Assembly (NCBI GenBank): GCA_963766765.1
Contig: CAVYBR010000007.1
Coordinates: 62,001 to 126,000, forward strand
Source: JACCQS01 sp963766765
GTDB lineage: Bacteria > Actinomycetota > Actinomycetes > Mycobacteriales > Geodermatophilaceae
Reading direction: 5' to 3'
Length of the DNA stretch: 64,000 nt
Part shown: positions 51,943 through 61,386 of the stretch, one piece after another
Position numbering within the stretch: the first letter of the stretch is position 1
Layout: each line of letters begins with the position of its first letter
Notes under the pieces: generated by a model
The model's database searches: none
What the model was told of the DNA's origin: nothing
Seen by the model: the letters and a program-made list of their open reading frames with translations, nothing else
Made by a program: the position numbers and the translations under genes

Positions 51943-52919
51943 CGCCGATGCGGCAACAGACGCACAAGAGCCTGATGCTGATCTCCGGCCGGGCCTTTCC
52001 GGAGTTGGCTGACGACATCGCCGATCGGCTCGGGATCACCAGGACGCCGACGACCAGCTATGAGTTTGCCAATGGCGAGTTGTACGTGCGGTTCGACGAT
52101 TCCGTGCGGGGGAGCGACCTGTTCATCATCCAGAGCCACAGCGCTCCCCTGAACACGTGGCTGATGGAGCAGCTCATCATGGTCGACGCCGCAAAGCGCG
52201 CCTCCGCCAAGCGAATTACCGTCGTAGCGCCGTTCTTCCCGTACGCCCGCCAGGACAAGAAGCACCGCGGCCGCGAGCCGATTTCGGCAAGGCTGGTCGC
52301 GGACATGTTCCACACCGCCGGCGCCGACCGGCTGATGGTTGTCGACCTGCACACTGCCCAGATCCAAGGGTTCTTCGACGGCCCGGTGGACCACTTGTTC
52401 GCGCTGTCGCTGCTCGTCGACCACGTGAAGCAGCGGTGGGCCGGCAAGGACATCACCGTGGTTTCGCCTGACTCCGGCCGAGTACGGGTTGCCGAGCGGT
52501 GGACCGATCGCCTCGGCGGCGTGCCACTTGCCTTCATCCACAAGACCCGGGACATCACTCGGCCGAACGACGTCGTGGCCAACCGCGTCGTCGGTGACGT
52601 CGCCGGGCGCCACTGTGTCGTCGTGGACGACATGATCGACACCGGCGGGACCATCACCAAGGCGGCGGATGCCCTGTTCGAGGCCGGGGCCGCCGAGGTG
52701 ACCGTGGCTGTGACCCATGGGGTGCTGTCCGGTCCGGCCGTCGACCGGCTCAAGAACAGTCAGATCAGCGAGGTCGTGGTGACCAACACCCTGCCGATCC
52801 CGCCCGAGCGGCGGTTCGACAAGCTCACGGTGCTGTCGATCGCTCCGCTGCTGGCCCTGGCGATCAAGGAAGTCTTCGAAGACGGTTCGGTGACCAGCCT
52901 CTTCGACGGCGACAGCTAG
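51939..52919 (+). CDS. prs: ribose-phosphate pyrophosphokinase
   Basis: Prs makes PRPP from ribose-5-phosphate and ATP for nucleotides, His, Trp and polyprenyl-phosphate-arabinose. The 326-residue protein has FANGELYVRFDDSVRGSD, PYARQDKKHRGREPI (flexible ATP loop), DLHTAQIQGFF, SPDSGRVRVAERW and the PRPP-binding VVDDMIDTGGTITKAA (about residues 227-242). ATG 51939 overlaps the glmU stop. glmU-prs is a conserved pair. Confidence 0.96.
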   Translation: MTPMRQQTHKSLMLISGRAFPELADDIADRLGITRTPTTSYEFANGELYVRFDDSVRGSDLFIIQSHSAPLNTWLMEQLIMVDAAKRASAKRITVVAPFFPYARQDKKHRGREPISARLVADMFHTAGADRLMVVDLHTAQIQGFFDGPVDHLFALSLLVDHVKQRWAGKDITVVSPDSGRVRVAERWTDRLGGVPLAFIHKTRDITRPNDVVANRVVGDVAGRHCVVVDDMIDTGGTITKAADALFEAGAAEVTVAVTHGVLSGPAVDRLKNSQISEVVVTNTLPIPPERRFDKLTVLSIAPLLALAIKEVFEDGSVTSLFDGDS

Positions 52920-52927
52920 CCGGCCGG

Positions 52928-53701
52928 ATGTCTGAGACCACACGCGCGCCGATCAGCGATCTCTCCCCGGCAGCCGACGATCACGTCGTGGCCGCCGCCC
53001 TGGCCGAGGCAGCCGGGCGCAGGCTGCTCGAGATCCGAGCCGAGTTGGGATTCGCCGATCCCCGCGGCCTGCGCGCAGCCGGTGACCAGGGCGCCCAAGA
53101 ACTGCTTGCCGCCGAACTGGCCCGGTTACGGCCTGACGACGCGGTGCTGTCTGAAGAGGCGGCTGACAACGCCGACCGGCTGCAGAGTTCTCGCGTGTGG
53201 ATCATCGATCCATTGGACGGGACGCGGGAGTTTTCCGAGGCGGGCAGAAGTGACTGGGCGGTGCATGTCGCCCTCTGGGTTGATGGCGTACTCACCGCCG
53301 GGGCGGTGGCACTACCCGGCCGGGGACTGACGCTGGCGACACCGAATATCATTGCTCCGCAACCACATTCGGGACAGCCAAGGGTCGTCGTCAGTCGAAC
53401 CAGGCCGCTGGCACAAGCGGAGGCGGTTGCCGCAGCCTTGTCGGCCGAGCTCGTTCCGCTCGGCTCGGCCGGTGCGAAAGTGTCGGCCGTCGTCCTCGGC
53501 GAGGCTGAGGTGTACGTGCATGGCGGCGGCCAGTATGAGTGGGACTCGGCAGCACCTGTGGCCGTCGCGCTGGCGGCTGGTTTGCACGCGAGCCGCCTCG
53601 ACGGTTCGCCGCTGCGCTACAACGAAGCCAACCCGTATTTGCCGGATCTCGTCGTGTGTCGCCCGGATTTGTGGGCGAGCGTCTCGGCGGCGCTCAGCTG
53701 A
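52928..53701 (+). CDS. cysQ: 3'(2'),5'-bisphosphate nucleotidase, CysQ-like
   Basis: A 257-residue inositol-monophosphatase-fold enzyme with metal ligands in LSEEAAD, WIIDPLDGTREFSE (about residues 91-104) and YEWDSAAPVAVA. CysQ removes phosphate from 3'-phosphoadenosine-5'-phosphate in sulfur assimilation, while some actinobacterial members also act on inositol phosphate. The gene lies 8 bp after prs and is likely co-transcribed. Confidence 0.88.
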   Translation: MSETTRAPISDLSPAADDHVVAAALAEAAGRRLLEIRAELGFADPRGLRAAGDQGAQELLAAELARLRPDDAVLSEEAADNADRLQSSRVWIIDPLDGTREFSEAGRSDWAVHVALWVDGVLTAGAVALPGRGLTLATPNIIAPQPHSGQPRVVVSRTRPLAQAEAVAAALSAELVPLGSAGAKVSAVVLGEAEVYVHGGGQYEWDSAAPVAVALAAGLHASRLDGSPLRYNEANPYLPDLVVCRPDLWASVSAALS

Positions 53702-53833
53702 GCTCAGTCGATCTTTCATCTCACCCTCCACCAGAGGGTTGATTGGCCTCCGACACCGGTCTCGTACTAGGGTCTCGGTTTCATAACGGGGCCTACACGT
53801 GATGATGTTGACGAGAACCGATGCGAGGCCCGG

Positions 53834-55135
53834 TTGAGAATCAAGCGAAACCTTGTCCTGTTTGTTGCGGCGGCGATGACCGCCAGTGCCTGGGCAATGG
53901 CGCCCCCCGCGGCGGCCATCACCGAATCCCCCTTCGAAGTCCAGAACGGGTCGATCCTCCCGGCCAGCGGTACCCCGATGCCGGCCTCCGGGACGGAGGC
54001 GGTGCTCTGGTCCGCGGCCAGCGTCGCGACGACCACGGTGGAAGGGTCCGGGCGCGTGCTCGTCGGGGCCCTCGGCGAGTGGTGCGGCGGCTGGCCGAGC
54101 ATCCAGGTCAGGGTGGACGGTGTGGACGTCGGCACGGCCCGGTTGCGGGGCAGCTCGACCTACGACGTGACGGCCTTTGGCGAGCCGGTGCAAGCGGGCT
54201 CCCACGAAGTCGAGATCGTCATGGTGAACGACAGGTATGTCCCCTCCCGGTGTGACCGCAACGCCCATCTCGCGTACGCATCGATCGAACAGCCCACCTC
54301 TGGGCCACCGGCCGGCCAGCCCCTGCCGCCGCCACCGGCCCCGATCCCGCCGGTGCCGGTGCCTGGTCAACCCGGCATGGACAACACCGGTGTGCCCAGC
54401 GGCGTCGTGCTGCAGCAGCACAACGGGGACATCACGATCACCCAGGACGGCACTGTCATCGACGGTCTGGATGTCCACGGGTTCATCGACGTACAAGCCA
54501 ACAACGTCGTCATCCAGAACTCGATCATCCGCGGCGGCGACCCCGGCGGGTCAAACCGATCGCTGATCTCGGCCTACGGCGATCACGTGAATCTCGTGAT
54601 CCAGGACACCACCCTGGCCGGGGCAGTGCGCTCGAACAATCTGGACGGCCTGAAGGGCAAGAATTTCACTGCGCTGCGGCTGGACATTTCTGGGGTCGTG
54701 GACACGATCCAGATTCTCGGCGACAACACCATCGTCCAGGACTCCTGGCTGCACGGAAATCTTCACCTGCCAGATTCCCGGCAGTCTGGTGGGTACACCC
54801 ATGACGACAGCATCCAAGTCGAAGGTGGCCGAAACATTCTGATTCAGCACAATTCCATGAGCGAAGCCAGTAATGCCGCGGTGATGATGACGCAGAATGT
54901 TGCGGACACTTCGGCCGTCCACATCATTTCGAACTGGCTCAACGACGGGGCCTGCTCCGTCAATATTGCGGAAAAGAGCCGTGGCCCGCTCGAGGACATT
55001 CTGCTTTCCAATAACACCTTCGACAGCCCGTATTACGACGGCTGCGGAGTGCTGGTGCCAGCCACCACCCGGGTCATCATGGTCGAGAATGTGTGGGCAG
55101 ACACGGGATTGGCGGTGGAGGTCCGCCACCCGTAG
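53834..55135 (+). CDS. secreted right-handed beta-helix protein with N-terminal CBM-like domain, copy 1
   Basis: A 433-residue exported protein: a signal peptide (RIKRNLVLFVAAAMTASAWA), a beta-sandwich-like domain (about 35-150; GSGRVLVGALGEWCGGW, IQVRVDGVDVGTARL, two Cys, NDRYVP), a proline-rich linker (about 155-180), then a parallel beta-helix (about 190-430) with repeated VI/VV-Q-N-S turns such as NNVVIQNSIIRGGDPGG and GRNILIQHNSMSEASNAAVM. The N-terminal domain resembles calcium-dependent xylan-binding modules. The start is TTG 53834 with GAGG close upstream. It is likely an extracellular polysaccharide-binding or lyase-like protein; catalytic residues are not identified. Confidence 0.82.
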   Translation: MRIKRNLVLFVAAAMTASAWAMAPPAAAITESPFEVQNGSILPASGTPMPASGTEAVLWSAASVATTTVEGSGRVLVGALGEWCGGWPSIQVRVDGVDVGTARLRGSSTYDVTAFGEPVQAGSHEVEIVMVNDRYVPSRCDRNAHLAYASIEQPTSGPPAGQPLPPPPAPIPPVPVPGQPGMDNTGVPSGVVLQQHNGDITITQDGTVIDGLDVHGFIDVQANNVVIQNSIIRGGDPGGSNRSLISAYGDHVNLVIQDTTLAGAVRSNNLDGLKGKNFTALRLDISGVVDTIQILGDNTIVQDSWLHGNLHLPDSRQSGGYTHDDSIQVEGGRNILIQHNSMSEASNAAVMMTQNVADTSAVHIISNWLNDGACSVNIAEKSRGPLEDILLSNNTFDSPYYDGCGVLVPATTRVIMVENVWADTGLAVEVRHP

Positions 55136-55509
55136 GATCACGTCGACGGGGGTGGTCATTCAGCCTCGAATGAGATAGCGTGCGCACGGCCTAAGACACC
55201 CAGAGTGGTTGTGCGATCACAGACAGTGACATGTTCGGAATACGTAAGTATTTTCCGCACCGCGTGCTATTCAGCCGACACAATTTGACTCCAAGGCGCT
55301 GATTCGCCCGAATATCAGTCACTGGGCGGCAATTCGCCCACGAAAAAGCGCAACGTAGGCAGTGCAATAAATACCCCCGCCGCCAAATTACGCTCTGCGA
55401 TCTGCCTACAATTCTCCTCGGAACGGGTCGAGACAGCCGCCACATTTCTTTGGTTTGCTACGGGTCCGCATCTTATTTACCCAAGCAAATGGATGGCGGC
55501 GCCGCACGG
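55136..55509. other. A+T-richer intergenic region between beta-helix paralogues
   Basis: These 374 bp hold no convincing gene. The region is visibly richer in A and T than its surroundings and contains a small hairpin, AATAC/GTATT (55239-55252), followed by TT. It probably carries the promoter of the second paralogue. Confidence 0.55.
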
Positions 55510-56777
55510 GTGACCATAAAACGAATTCTGATGTTGTCAGTCGTGGCGGCTACTACCGCCTTGGGGTCCACAATTAGTACTGCGGCGAACGCTGCTCCGG
55601 CGTCCCAATTTGCCGTTTCCGGCGGGGCGACCATTACGACAGCGACCGGAACGCCAGTACCGGCCTCCGGCACCCACGCGGCGCTGTGGTCCAGCGCCAG
55701 CGTGGTCACCACGACGGTGGCCGGCAGCGGCCGGATCGTCGTCGGCGGCATGGGCAGGCCTGCCAGGGCGCGCCCCGAATCCAAGTCACCGTTGACGGGG
55801 TGGTCCGCGGCTCGGCCCTTCTCCGCAGCGCCACGACCTACATGAAGTACACGGTCGGTCGATCGCTGCCACAGGCCTCGCACGCGGTACGGATCGTCAT
55901 GACCAATGACCGAAGCACGGCCTCCTGTGACCGGAACGCCTTCGTGTCCTACGCCTATATGGAGAACTCCACTGCCCCGCCGCCACCGCCCCCGCCGCCG
56001 CCGCCTTCGGGACAGCCGAACGCGGCCAACACCGGCGTCCCGGACGGCACCGCCCTGACGCAGTTCTTCGGGAACCTGACGATCACCACGGCCGGCACAG
56101 TGATCAACGCCATGGATGTGCACGGCTTCATCGACGTCCGTGCCAGCAACGTCACGATCAAGAACTCGATCGTTCGCGGTGCTGACCCAGGCGGCCAGAA
56201 CCTGGCCCTGATCTCTGCCTATGGATCGCACACCAACCTGGTGATCACGGACACGACTCTGGTCGGCGCTGTTTCGTCCTACCTCCTCGACGGGATCAAG
56301 GGCTCGAACTTCACCGCGACCCGGATGGACATCTCCAACGTGGTCGACACCGTGCAGATCCTCGGGAGCAACTCGACAGTCCAGAGCTCCTGGCTGCACG
56401 ACAACCTGCACCTGCCCGACCCACGCCAGCCCGACGGCGTGACCCACGACGACAACATCCAGGTCGAGGGCGGAAACAACATCCTCATCCAGCACAACTC
56501 GTTGGAAGAGTCCGATAACGCAGCGGTGATGGTCACGCAGAACGTCGCCCTGACGTCGAACCTTCGGATAAACGACAACTGGATCGCCGGGGGAGCCTGC
56601 TCGATGAACATCTCGGACAAGGGCAAGGGCCCGATCCAGGGATTGGCGATTTCCAACAACCGGCTCAGCCAGCCGTATTACGTCAACTGCGGCGTGAAGT
56701 CACCCGGGACTTCGCCGATCGCCATGACGAACAACATCTGGGTCGCGACCGGTGCCACGGTGGTCATCACCCGGTAA
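55510..56777 (+). pseudogene. secreted right-handed beta-helix protein with N-terminal CBM-like domain, copy 2, one frameshift
   Basis: A paralogue of the gene at 53834-55135. GTG 55510 (TIKRILMLSVVAATTALGS) begins the signal peptide and the first part of the beta-sandwich (GSGRIVVGGMG). The rest continues in another frame from about 55750 (QACQGAPRIQVTVDGVV, NDRSTASC, a poly-proline linker, then the beta-helix DVHGFIDVRASNVTIKNSIV and GNNILIQHNSLEE). A single indel near 55.75 kb explains the break. Corrected, it has about 422 residues and the same domain order as copy 1. Confidence 0.82.
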
Positions 56778-56970
56778 CCGGCCAGAGTCCAGGCGCCGCG
56801 CGACCGCGGTGGTCGAGGGCGCCCACGGGTCCACCGTGGGTCCCCCGACCACCGCTGTTTCGTCGCACGGCGAGGTACTGTCTCCGCGTCAACGAACCCG
56901 GTGCTGGACAGGAGACGTGCCCGATGCGCGGACTACTGCTGGCCCGCCGGACATCGGCACGCCAGGTCGC

Positions 56971-58461
56971 GTGACGGAGTCGTCCCTGCCTCCTCCGCTC
57001 GGGAAGCCATCGGCCGGTCTTGGGGCCACCGCAGCTCGCGGCGCGGTAGTGGTGCTGAGCGGGCAGGCCGCCCGCGTGCTGCTCCAGCTGACCGGTGTCG
57101 TCGTCCTGGCGAGATTCCTCGAGCCGTCGGACTTCGGCCTCCTGGCAATGACGCTGGTCGTCATCGGCGTGGGGGAGATCTTCCGTGACTTCGGGCTCTC
57201 GACGGCGGCGATCCGCAGCCCTTCGGTATCGCGGGAGCAGCGCGACAACCTGTTCTGGGTCAACTCCGGCATCGGACTCATCCTGGGCGCGGCCGCGTTC
57301 AGCGCATCAGGACTGATCGCCTCCTTCTACGACCAGCCCGACGTGGTCGTCATCACCCGCATGCTGGCGCTGGTCTTCGTCTTCAACGGCCTGGCCACGC
57401 AGTATCGGGCAGACCTGACGCGACGGCTGCGGTTCACAGCGCTCGCCGGCAGCGACGTCTGCGCCCAGGCCCTCGGACTCCTGAGCGGGATTCTTCTCGC
57501 CGTCAACGGGTTCGGTTTCTGGGCACTCGTGGCCCAACAGCTGGTGCAAGGTGGAATCGGTTTGCTGCTCGTCATCGCCTGTGGTCGTTGGGTGCCGCGC
57601 CCGCCTCGCCGTGGAGTGGACATGTCCGGGTTCACGCGGTTCGGCTGGAATCTGACCTGGGCACAGATCATCAGCTACCTCAGCAACAACGTGGACACCT
57701 TGATCATCGGTGTGCGCTTCGGTGCCGGACCGCTTGGCTACTACAACCGGGCCTTCCAGTTGTTGATGTACACGCTCAGCCAACTGCGCGCGCCCTCGAC
57801 AACGGTCGCCCTTCCAGTGCTGGCGCGGCTGCACGACGAGCCGGATCGGTTCAACGCCTATCTCCTGCGGGCCCAACTCGCCCTCGGTTACACGCTCGTG
57901 GTGGGGCTGGGACTAGCCGTCGGCGCCGCTGAGCCCATCATCGAAGTGGCCCTGGGCGAGCGATGGCTTCCAGCGGTCTCGATCTTCAGATTCCTCGCGC
58001 TCGCCGGCATCTTTCAGACGCTTGCCTACGTCGCGTACTGGACCTACTTGTCCCGTGATCTGACCGCAGACCTGTTCCGATACACCGTCTTGACCTCGGT
58101 CATCAAGGTGGCCTGCATTGTTCTGGGTAGTCAGTGGGGCGTGTTGGGCGTCGCCATCGGCTATACCGTCGCCCACGCCCTGGAGTGGCCGCTGTCGCTG
58201 TGGTGGCTGTCGCGCCGGACGTCCTTCCCTGCGAAGGGGCTCATGTTCGGGGCTGTGCGCATTCTCATTGTGACCGGCATGGTGATTGTGGGTACGGCGT
58301 TGGTCGTGCAGTTCCTGCCCGTGGGCAACGCCCTGCTGCTCCTTGTGCTGGCGGTCTTGTGTGGCCTTGCCGTTCTGGGCCTGAGCGCCGTGTTCGCCCG
58401 CCCCATCTCGCGCGACCTCGGCAGCGTGGTCGAGATCATCCGATCGGTTCGCCGGCGGTGA
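56971..58461 (+). CDS. oligosaccharide/polysaccharide flippase (Wzx-type, MOP superfamily)
   Basis: A 496-residue integral membrane protein with 12-14 helices: LARFLEPSDFGLLAMTLVVI, FRDFGLSTAAI, TWAQIISYLSNNVDTLIIG and GPLGYYNRAFQLLMY are typical of the WzxC/TuaB-like MOP flippases that move lipid-linked sugars across the membrane. GTG 56971 is preferred; the frame is open for 200 bp upstream, but that stretch has no flippase character. Its stop overlaps the next glycosyltransferase gene (GTGA). Confidence 0.9.
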   Translation: MTESSLPPPLGKPSAGLGATAARGAVVVLSGQAARVLLQLTGVVVLARFLEPSDFGLLAMTLVVIGVGEIFRDFGLSTAAIRSPSVSREQRDNLFWVNSGIGLILGAAAFSASGLIASFYDQPDVVVITRMLALVFVFNGLATQYRADLTRRLRFTALAGSDVCAQALGLLSGILLAVNGFGFWALVAQQLVQGGIGLLLVIACGRWVPRPPRRGVDMSGFTRFGWNLTWAQIISYLSNNVDTLIIGVRFGAGPLGYYNRAFQLLMYTLSQLRAPSTTVALPVLARLHDEPDRFNAYLLRAQLALGYTLVVGLGLAVGAAEPIIEVALGERWLPAVSIFRFLALAGIFQTLAYVAYWTYLSRDLTADLFRYTVLTSVIKVACIVLGSQWGVLGVAIGYTVAHALEWPLSLWWLSRRTSFPAKGLMFGAVRILIVTGMVIVGTALVVQFLPVGNALLLLVLAVLCGLAVLGLSAVFARPISRDLGSVVEIIRSVRRR

Positions 58462-59414
58462 GCAGATCCGTGCAGGCGAAACCGGTCCTGGGCATCGTCG
58501 TCGTGAATTTCGGTTCACACCGGCTGCTTGCCGCCAACCTTGCCGCACTCGACGCCGAGGCGGCCTGCGCCCGAATTGTCGTGGTCGACAATTTCCATTC
58601 CACCGCGGAGCGGTACCAGATCCGGGCGCTGTCGGCCGCGCACGGTTGGGAACTCGTGGAGTGCGAGCGCAACGTCGGCTTCGGGATCGGCTCGAACCGC
58701 GGGGCGGCGCGAGCCCTAGAGCTGGGCTGCGAGGTGTTCCTGCTGCTCAACCCGGATGTCGAGATCGGACAGACCACTGTCGCGGCTCTGCGCGATCAAG
58801 GCGTCGCCGCACCGATGACGATGGTCAGCCCCGTGGTCAAGAAGCCCGACGGTTCCATCTGGTTTCGGGGCGGTGCCCTCTACCTGGAACGTGGCCGGAC
58901 CGGCCCAGGCGGCGAAGTCGGCGCTCCGGGGGCTCTGCCGTGGCTCAGCGGAGCCTGCCTCCTCGTGCCGGCAGGGCTCTGGGCGCAGCTCGGCGGCTTC
59001 GACGAGGACTTCTTTCTCTACTGGGAGGACGTCGAGCTCAGCTACCGATGCGATCTGCTGGGTGGCGATATCCTGGTGCGAGAGGACCTGGCAGTGGTGC
59101 ACAGCGTCGGGGGAACACAGAACACCGGACGGGCCAAGTCGGGGCTTTATTACTACTACAACACTCGAAACCGGCTCCTTTTCGCGGCCAAGCACCTGCC
59201 GCGCCGGCTGATCGCCCGGTGGATGTGGGTCACCCCCTCGTACGCCCGTGAAGTGGTGTTGCGTGGCGGGCGACGGCAGCTCCTTGCTCCGTGGGTACCG
59301 ATTTCGTCAGTCGTCCGCGGGTCAGCCGTCGGTCTGCGCTACGCCATTCGCGCACTCATTTCCGGCAACCCGACGCCGGCCGACGTTCCCAGCAGCACGC
59401 AGGGTGCGCGATGA
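58458..59414 (+). CDS. glycosyltransferase family 2 (rhamnosyltransferase-like)
   Basis: A 318-residue GT-A enzyme with VLGIVVVNFGS, ERNVGFGIGSNRGA, LLLNPDVEIG (DxD-like), LSGACLLVPAGLWAQLGGFDEDFFLYWEDVELSYR and YYYYNTRNRL. These are the marks of the GT2 branch that includes rhamnosyltransferases such as WbbL. GTG 58458 overlaps the flippase stop. Donor and acceptor are not shown by sequence, but rml genes in the same window make dTDP-rhamnose a candidate donor. Confidence 0.9.
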   Translation: MSRSVQAKPVLGIVVVNFGSHRLLAANLAALDAEAACARIVVVDNFHSTAERYQIRALSAAHGWELVECERNVGFGIGSNRGAARALELGCEVFLLLNPDVEIGQTTVAALRDQGVAAPMTMVSPVVKKPDGSIWFRGGALYLERGRTGPGGEVGAPGALPWLSGACLLVPAGLWAQLGGFDEDFFLYWEDVELSYRCDLLGGDILVREDLAVVHSVGGTQNTGRAKSGLYYYYNTRNRLLFAAKHLPRRLIARWMWVTPSYAREVVLRGGRRQLLAPWVPISSVVRGSAVGLRYAIRALISGNPTPADVPSSTQGAR

Positions 59415-60589
59415 CATCCGCCAACCGGAACTCCCGAAACCGTTCCTCGATTCGGATCGCTCTCATGGGGACCCGCGGGGTTCCTGCGATGTACGGGGGG
59501 TTCGAGACGTGTGTGGAGGAGGTCGGCTGGCGCCTCGTCGAAAAGGGCCATCGGGTGTTGGTCTATTGCCGGTCCAGCGCGCAGCAGTCGGACCGGCCGG
59601 CCACCTACCGGGGCATGCGGCTCGTCCATCTGCCGGCTGCGCGTGGGCGATCCCTGGAGACGCTCAGCCACACGGGGCTCTCGGCCTTGCACCTGTTTCG
59701 TCACAAGCCCGACGCCGCAGTCGTGTTCAATGCGGCAAATGCGCCGTGTCTCCCCATCCTTCGGGCTGCCGGAATCCCGGTCGCGACCCAGGTCGACGGG
59801 TTGGAGTGGCAGCGAGACAAGTGGGGGACCGTCGGTAGGAATTACTACCGCGCCGCGGAGGCGGCCTCGGTGCGCTGGTCGGATGCCTTGATAGCGGACG
59901 CGCAGGGGATAGCCGACTACTACCGCGCTGAGTTCGACGCTGACACCGAATTGATCTCCTATGGGGCCCCGATCATCGATCCGCCTTCGGACCGGCTGAC
60001 AGAGTTGGGTCTGGAACCGAACGGTTACCACCTTGTGGTCGCCAGGTTCGAGCCGGAGAACCATGTCGACCTGGTCGTCGATGCCTACCGGCGCAGCGCG
60101 GCCAAGCTGCCCCTCGTCGTCGTGGGCTCTGCTCCGTACGCCGATGAATACACCGCCCGGGTGCACGCGCTGGCCGATGATCGGGTGCACTTCCTGGGCG
60201 GCGTGTGGGACCAGGAGTTGCTGGACCAGCTCTATGCGCATTCCTACGCCTACATCCACGGACACTCCGTGGGCGGGACCAATCCGTCCCTGCTGCGCGC
60301 CATCGGTGCAGGCTCGGCCACCGTTGCCTTCGATGTCAGTTTCAACCGGGAGGTCCTCGCGGAGTCCGGCTGGCACTTCTTCCGTACGACCGAGCAGTTG
60401 ACTGCATTGATCCTCGAGGTCGAGGGCGACGCGGAGGCCGCCGCCAGGCAGGGCACCGCTGCGCGCTTGCGCGCCAAGGACTACGACTGGGACGACATCG
60501 CATCGGGATATGAGGATCTGTGCCTGCGCCTCAGCGCTGGTGAGCTGCGCGGTCCACGGCCGAGTGGTCGACGGAGGGTTGGCAAGTGA
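59411..60589 (+). CDS. glycosyltransferase family 4 with N-terminal DUF1972 domain
   Basis: A 392-residue GT-B enzyme. The N-terminal half contains IALMGTRGVPAMYGGFETCVEEVG (here given only as the start of the DUF1972 block), VYCRSS and QVDGLEWQRDKW. The C-terminal half has the GT4 pattern ARFEPENHVDLVVDAY, VHFLGGVWDQELLDQLY and HGHSVGGTNPSLLRAI with the donor-binding Glu replaced in a GTNPSLL context typical of this subgroup. ATG 59411 overlaps the preceding stop, and its own stop overlaps the next gene. Confidence 0.9.
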   Translation: MTSANRNSRNRSSIRIALMGTRGVPAMYGGFETCVEEVGWRLVEKGHRVLVYCRSSAQQSDRPATYRGMRLVHLPAARGRSLETLSHTGLSALHLFRHKPDAAVVFNAANAPCLPILRAAGIPVATQVDGLEWQRDKWGTVGRNYYRAAEAASVRWSDALIADAQGIADYYRAEFDADTELISYGAPIIDPPSDRLTELGLEPNGYHLVVARFEPENHVDLVVDAYRRSAAKLPLVVVGSAPYADEYTARVHALADDRVHFLGGVWDQELLDQLYAHSYAYIHGHSVGGTNPSLLRAIGAGSATVAFDVSFNREVLAESGWHFFRTTEQLTALILEVEGDAEAAARQGTAARLRAKDYDWDDIASGYEDLCLRLSAGELRGPRPSGRRRVGK

Positions 60590-61377
60590 CCACCGCGCCG
60601 GCACCTGCCCGTAGGCCGGAGCCGGGAGAAACGCTGCGCGACACCATCGCGCGCCTTGCGTCGGCGCAGAAGGGCGCCAAGGGCGTACCTGCCTATTCGC
60701 GTTTCGTCAATCGCAGGCTCGGCCGGGTACTGGCGGCTGTTGCCTTCCATGCCGGGCTCACTCCGAACGCGGTCACCGGGATCAGCGCGGTGTTCACCTT
60801 CGCCGGTATCGCCGCGCTTGCCCTGGTCGCACCGGCACCGGTGGTCGGTGTCCTCATCGGGTGCGCCTTGGTTCTCGGGTACGCACTCGATGCCGCGGAT
60901 GGGCAGTTGGCCAGGCTCAGGGGCGGAGGCAGTCTGGATGGCGAATGGCTTGACCACATGTTCGATGCACTCAAGGTCTCCAGCCTGCATCTAGCACTAT
61001 TGATCGGCCTGTACCGATTCGATGTCGTCGACCGCTCCCTGTTGCTCGTCCCGCTCGGGTTCTCGGTGGTTGGGTCGGTCCACTTCTTCGGCACGATTCT
61101 CAATGACCAATTGCGTCGGCAGCGCGGGGTGATCCAGAAGGACGATACGCCTGGCGAGCGGCCGTCGGTGATTCGTTCCCTGCTCGTTGTGCCCACTGAC
61201 TATGGGCTGCTGTGCCTCGTCTTCTTCCTATACGGGTGGCCGGATCTGTTCTTCGTCGCCTACGCCTTGCTGTTCGCTGTCACGACCGGGTATCTACTGT
61301 TGTCCTCCCGCGTCTGGTTCCGCGCGATGCGAGTACTCGGCTCGAGCGGACCGACCGTTCGCAGCACACCAGGGTGA
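60586..61377 (+). CDS. CDP-alcohol phosphatidyltransferase family protein
   Basis: A 263-residue membrane enzyme with about six helices and the full signature D-x2-DG-x2-AR-x8-G-x3-D-x3-D (DAADGQLARLRGG, then GEWLDHMFD, about residues 102-127). Such enzymes transfer a phospho-alcohol from a CDP-linked donor. GTG 60586 overlaps the GT4 stop, so it belongs to the glycan operon. It may make a glycolipid anchor or a phosphodiester-linked headgroup; housekeeping phospholipid synthesis is less likely in this setting. Confidence 0.9.
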   Translation: MTTAPAPARRPEPGETLRDTIARLASAQKGAKGVPAYSRFVNRRLGRVLAAVAFHAGLTPNAVTGISAVFTFAGIAALALVAPAPVVGVLIGCALVLGYALDAADGQLARLRGGGSLDGEWLDHMFDALKVSSLHLALLIGLYRFDVVDRSLLLVPLGFSVVGSVHFFGTILNDQLRRQRGVIQKDDTPGERPSVIRSLLVVPTDYGLLCLVFFLYGWPDLFFVAYALLFAVTTGYLLLSSRVWFRAMRVLGSSGPTVRSTPG

Positions 61378-61386
61378 GGTTGCTCG

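Noticed and set aside
55191..55445. Minus-strand ORF between the beta-helix paralogues
   Set aside because: No ribosome site, odd composition and no recognisable pattern; the region looks intergenic.
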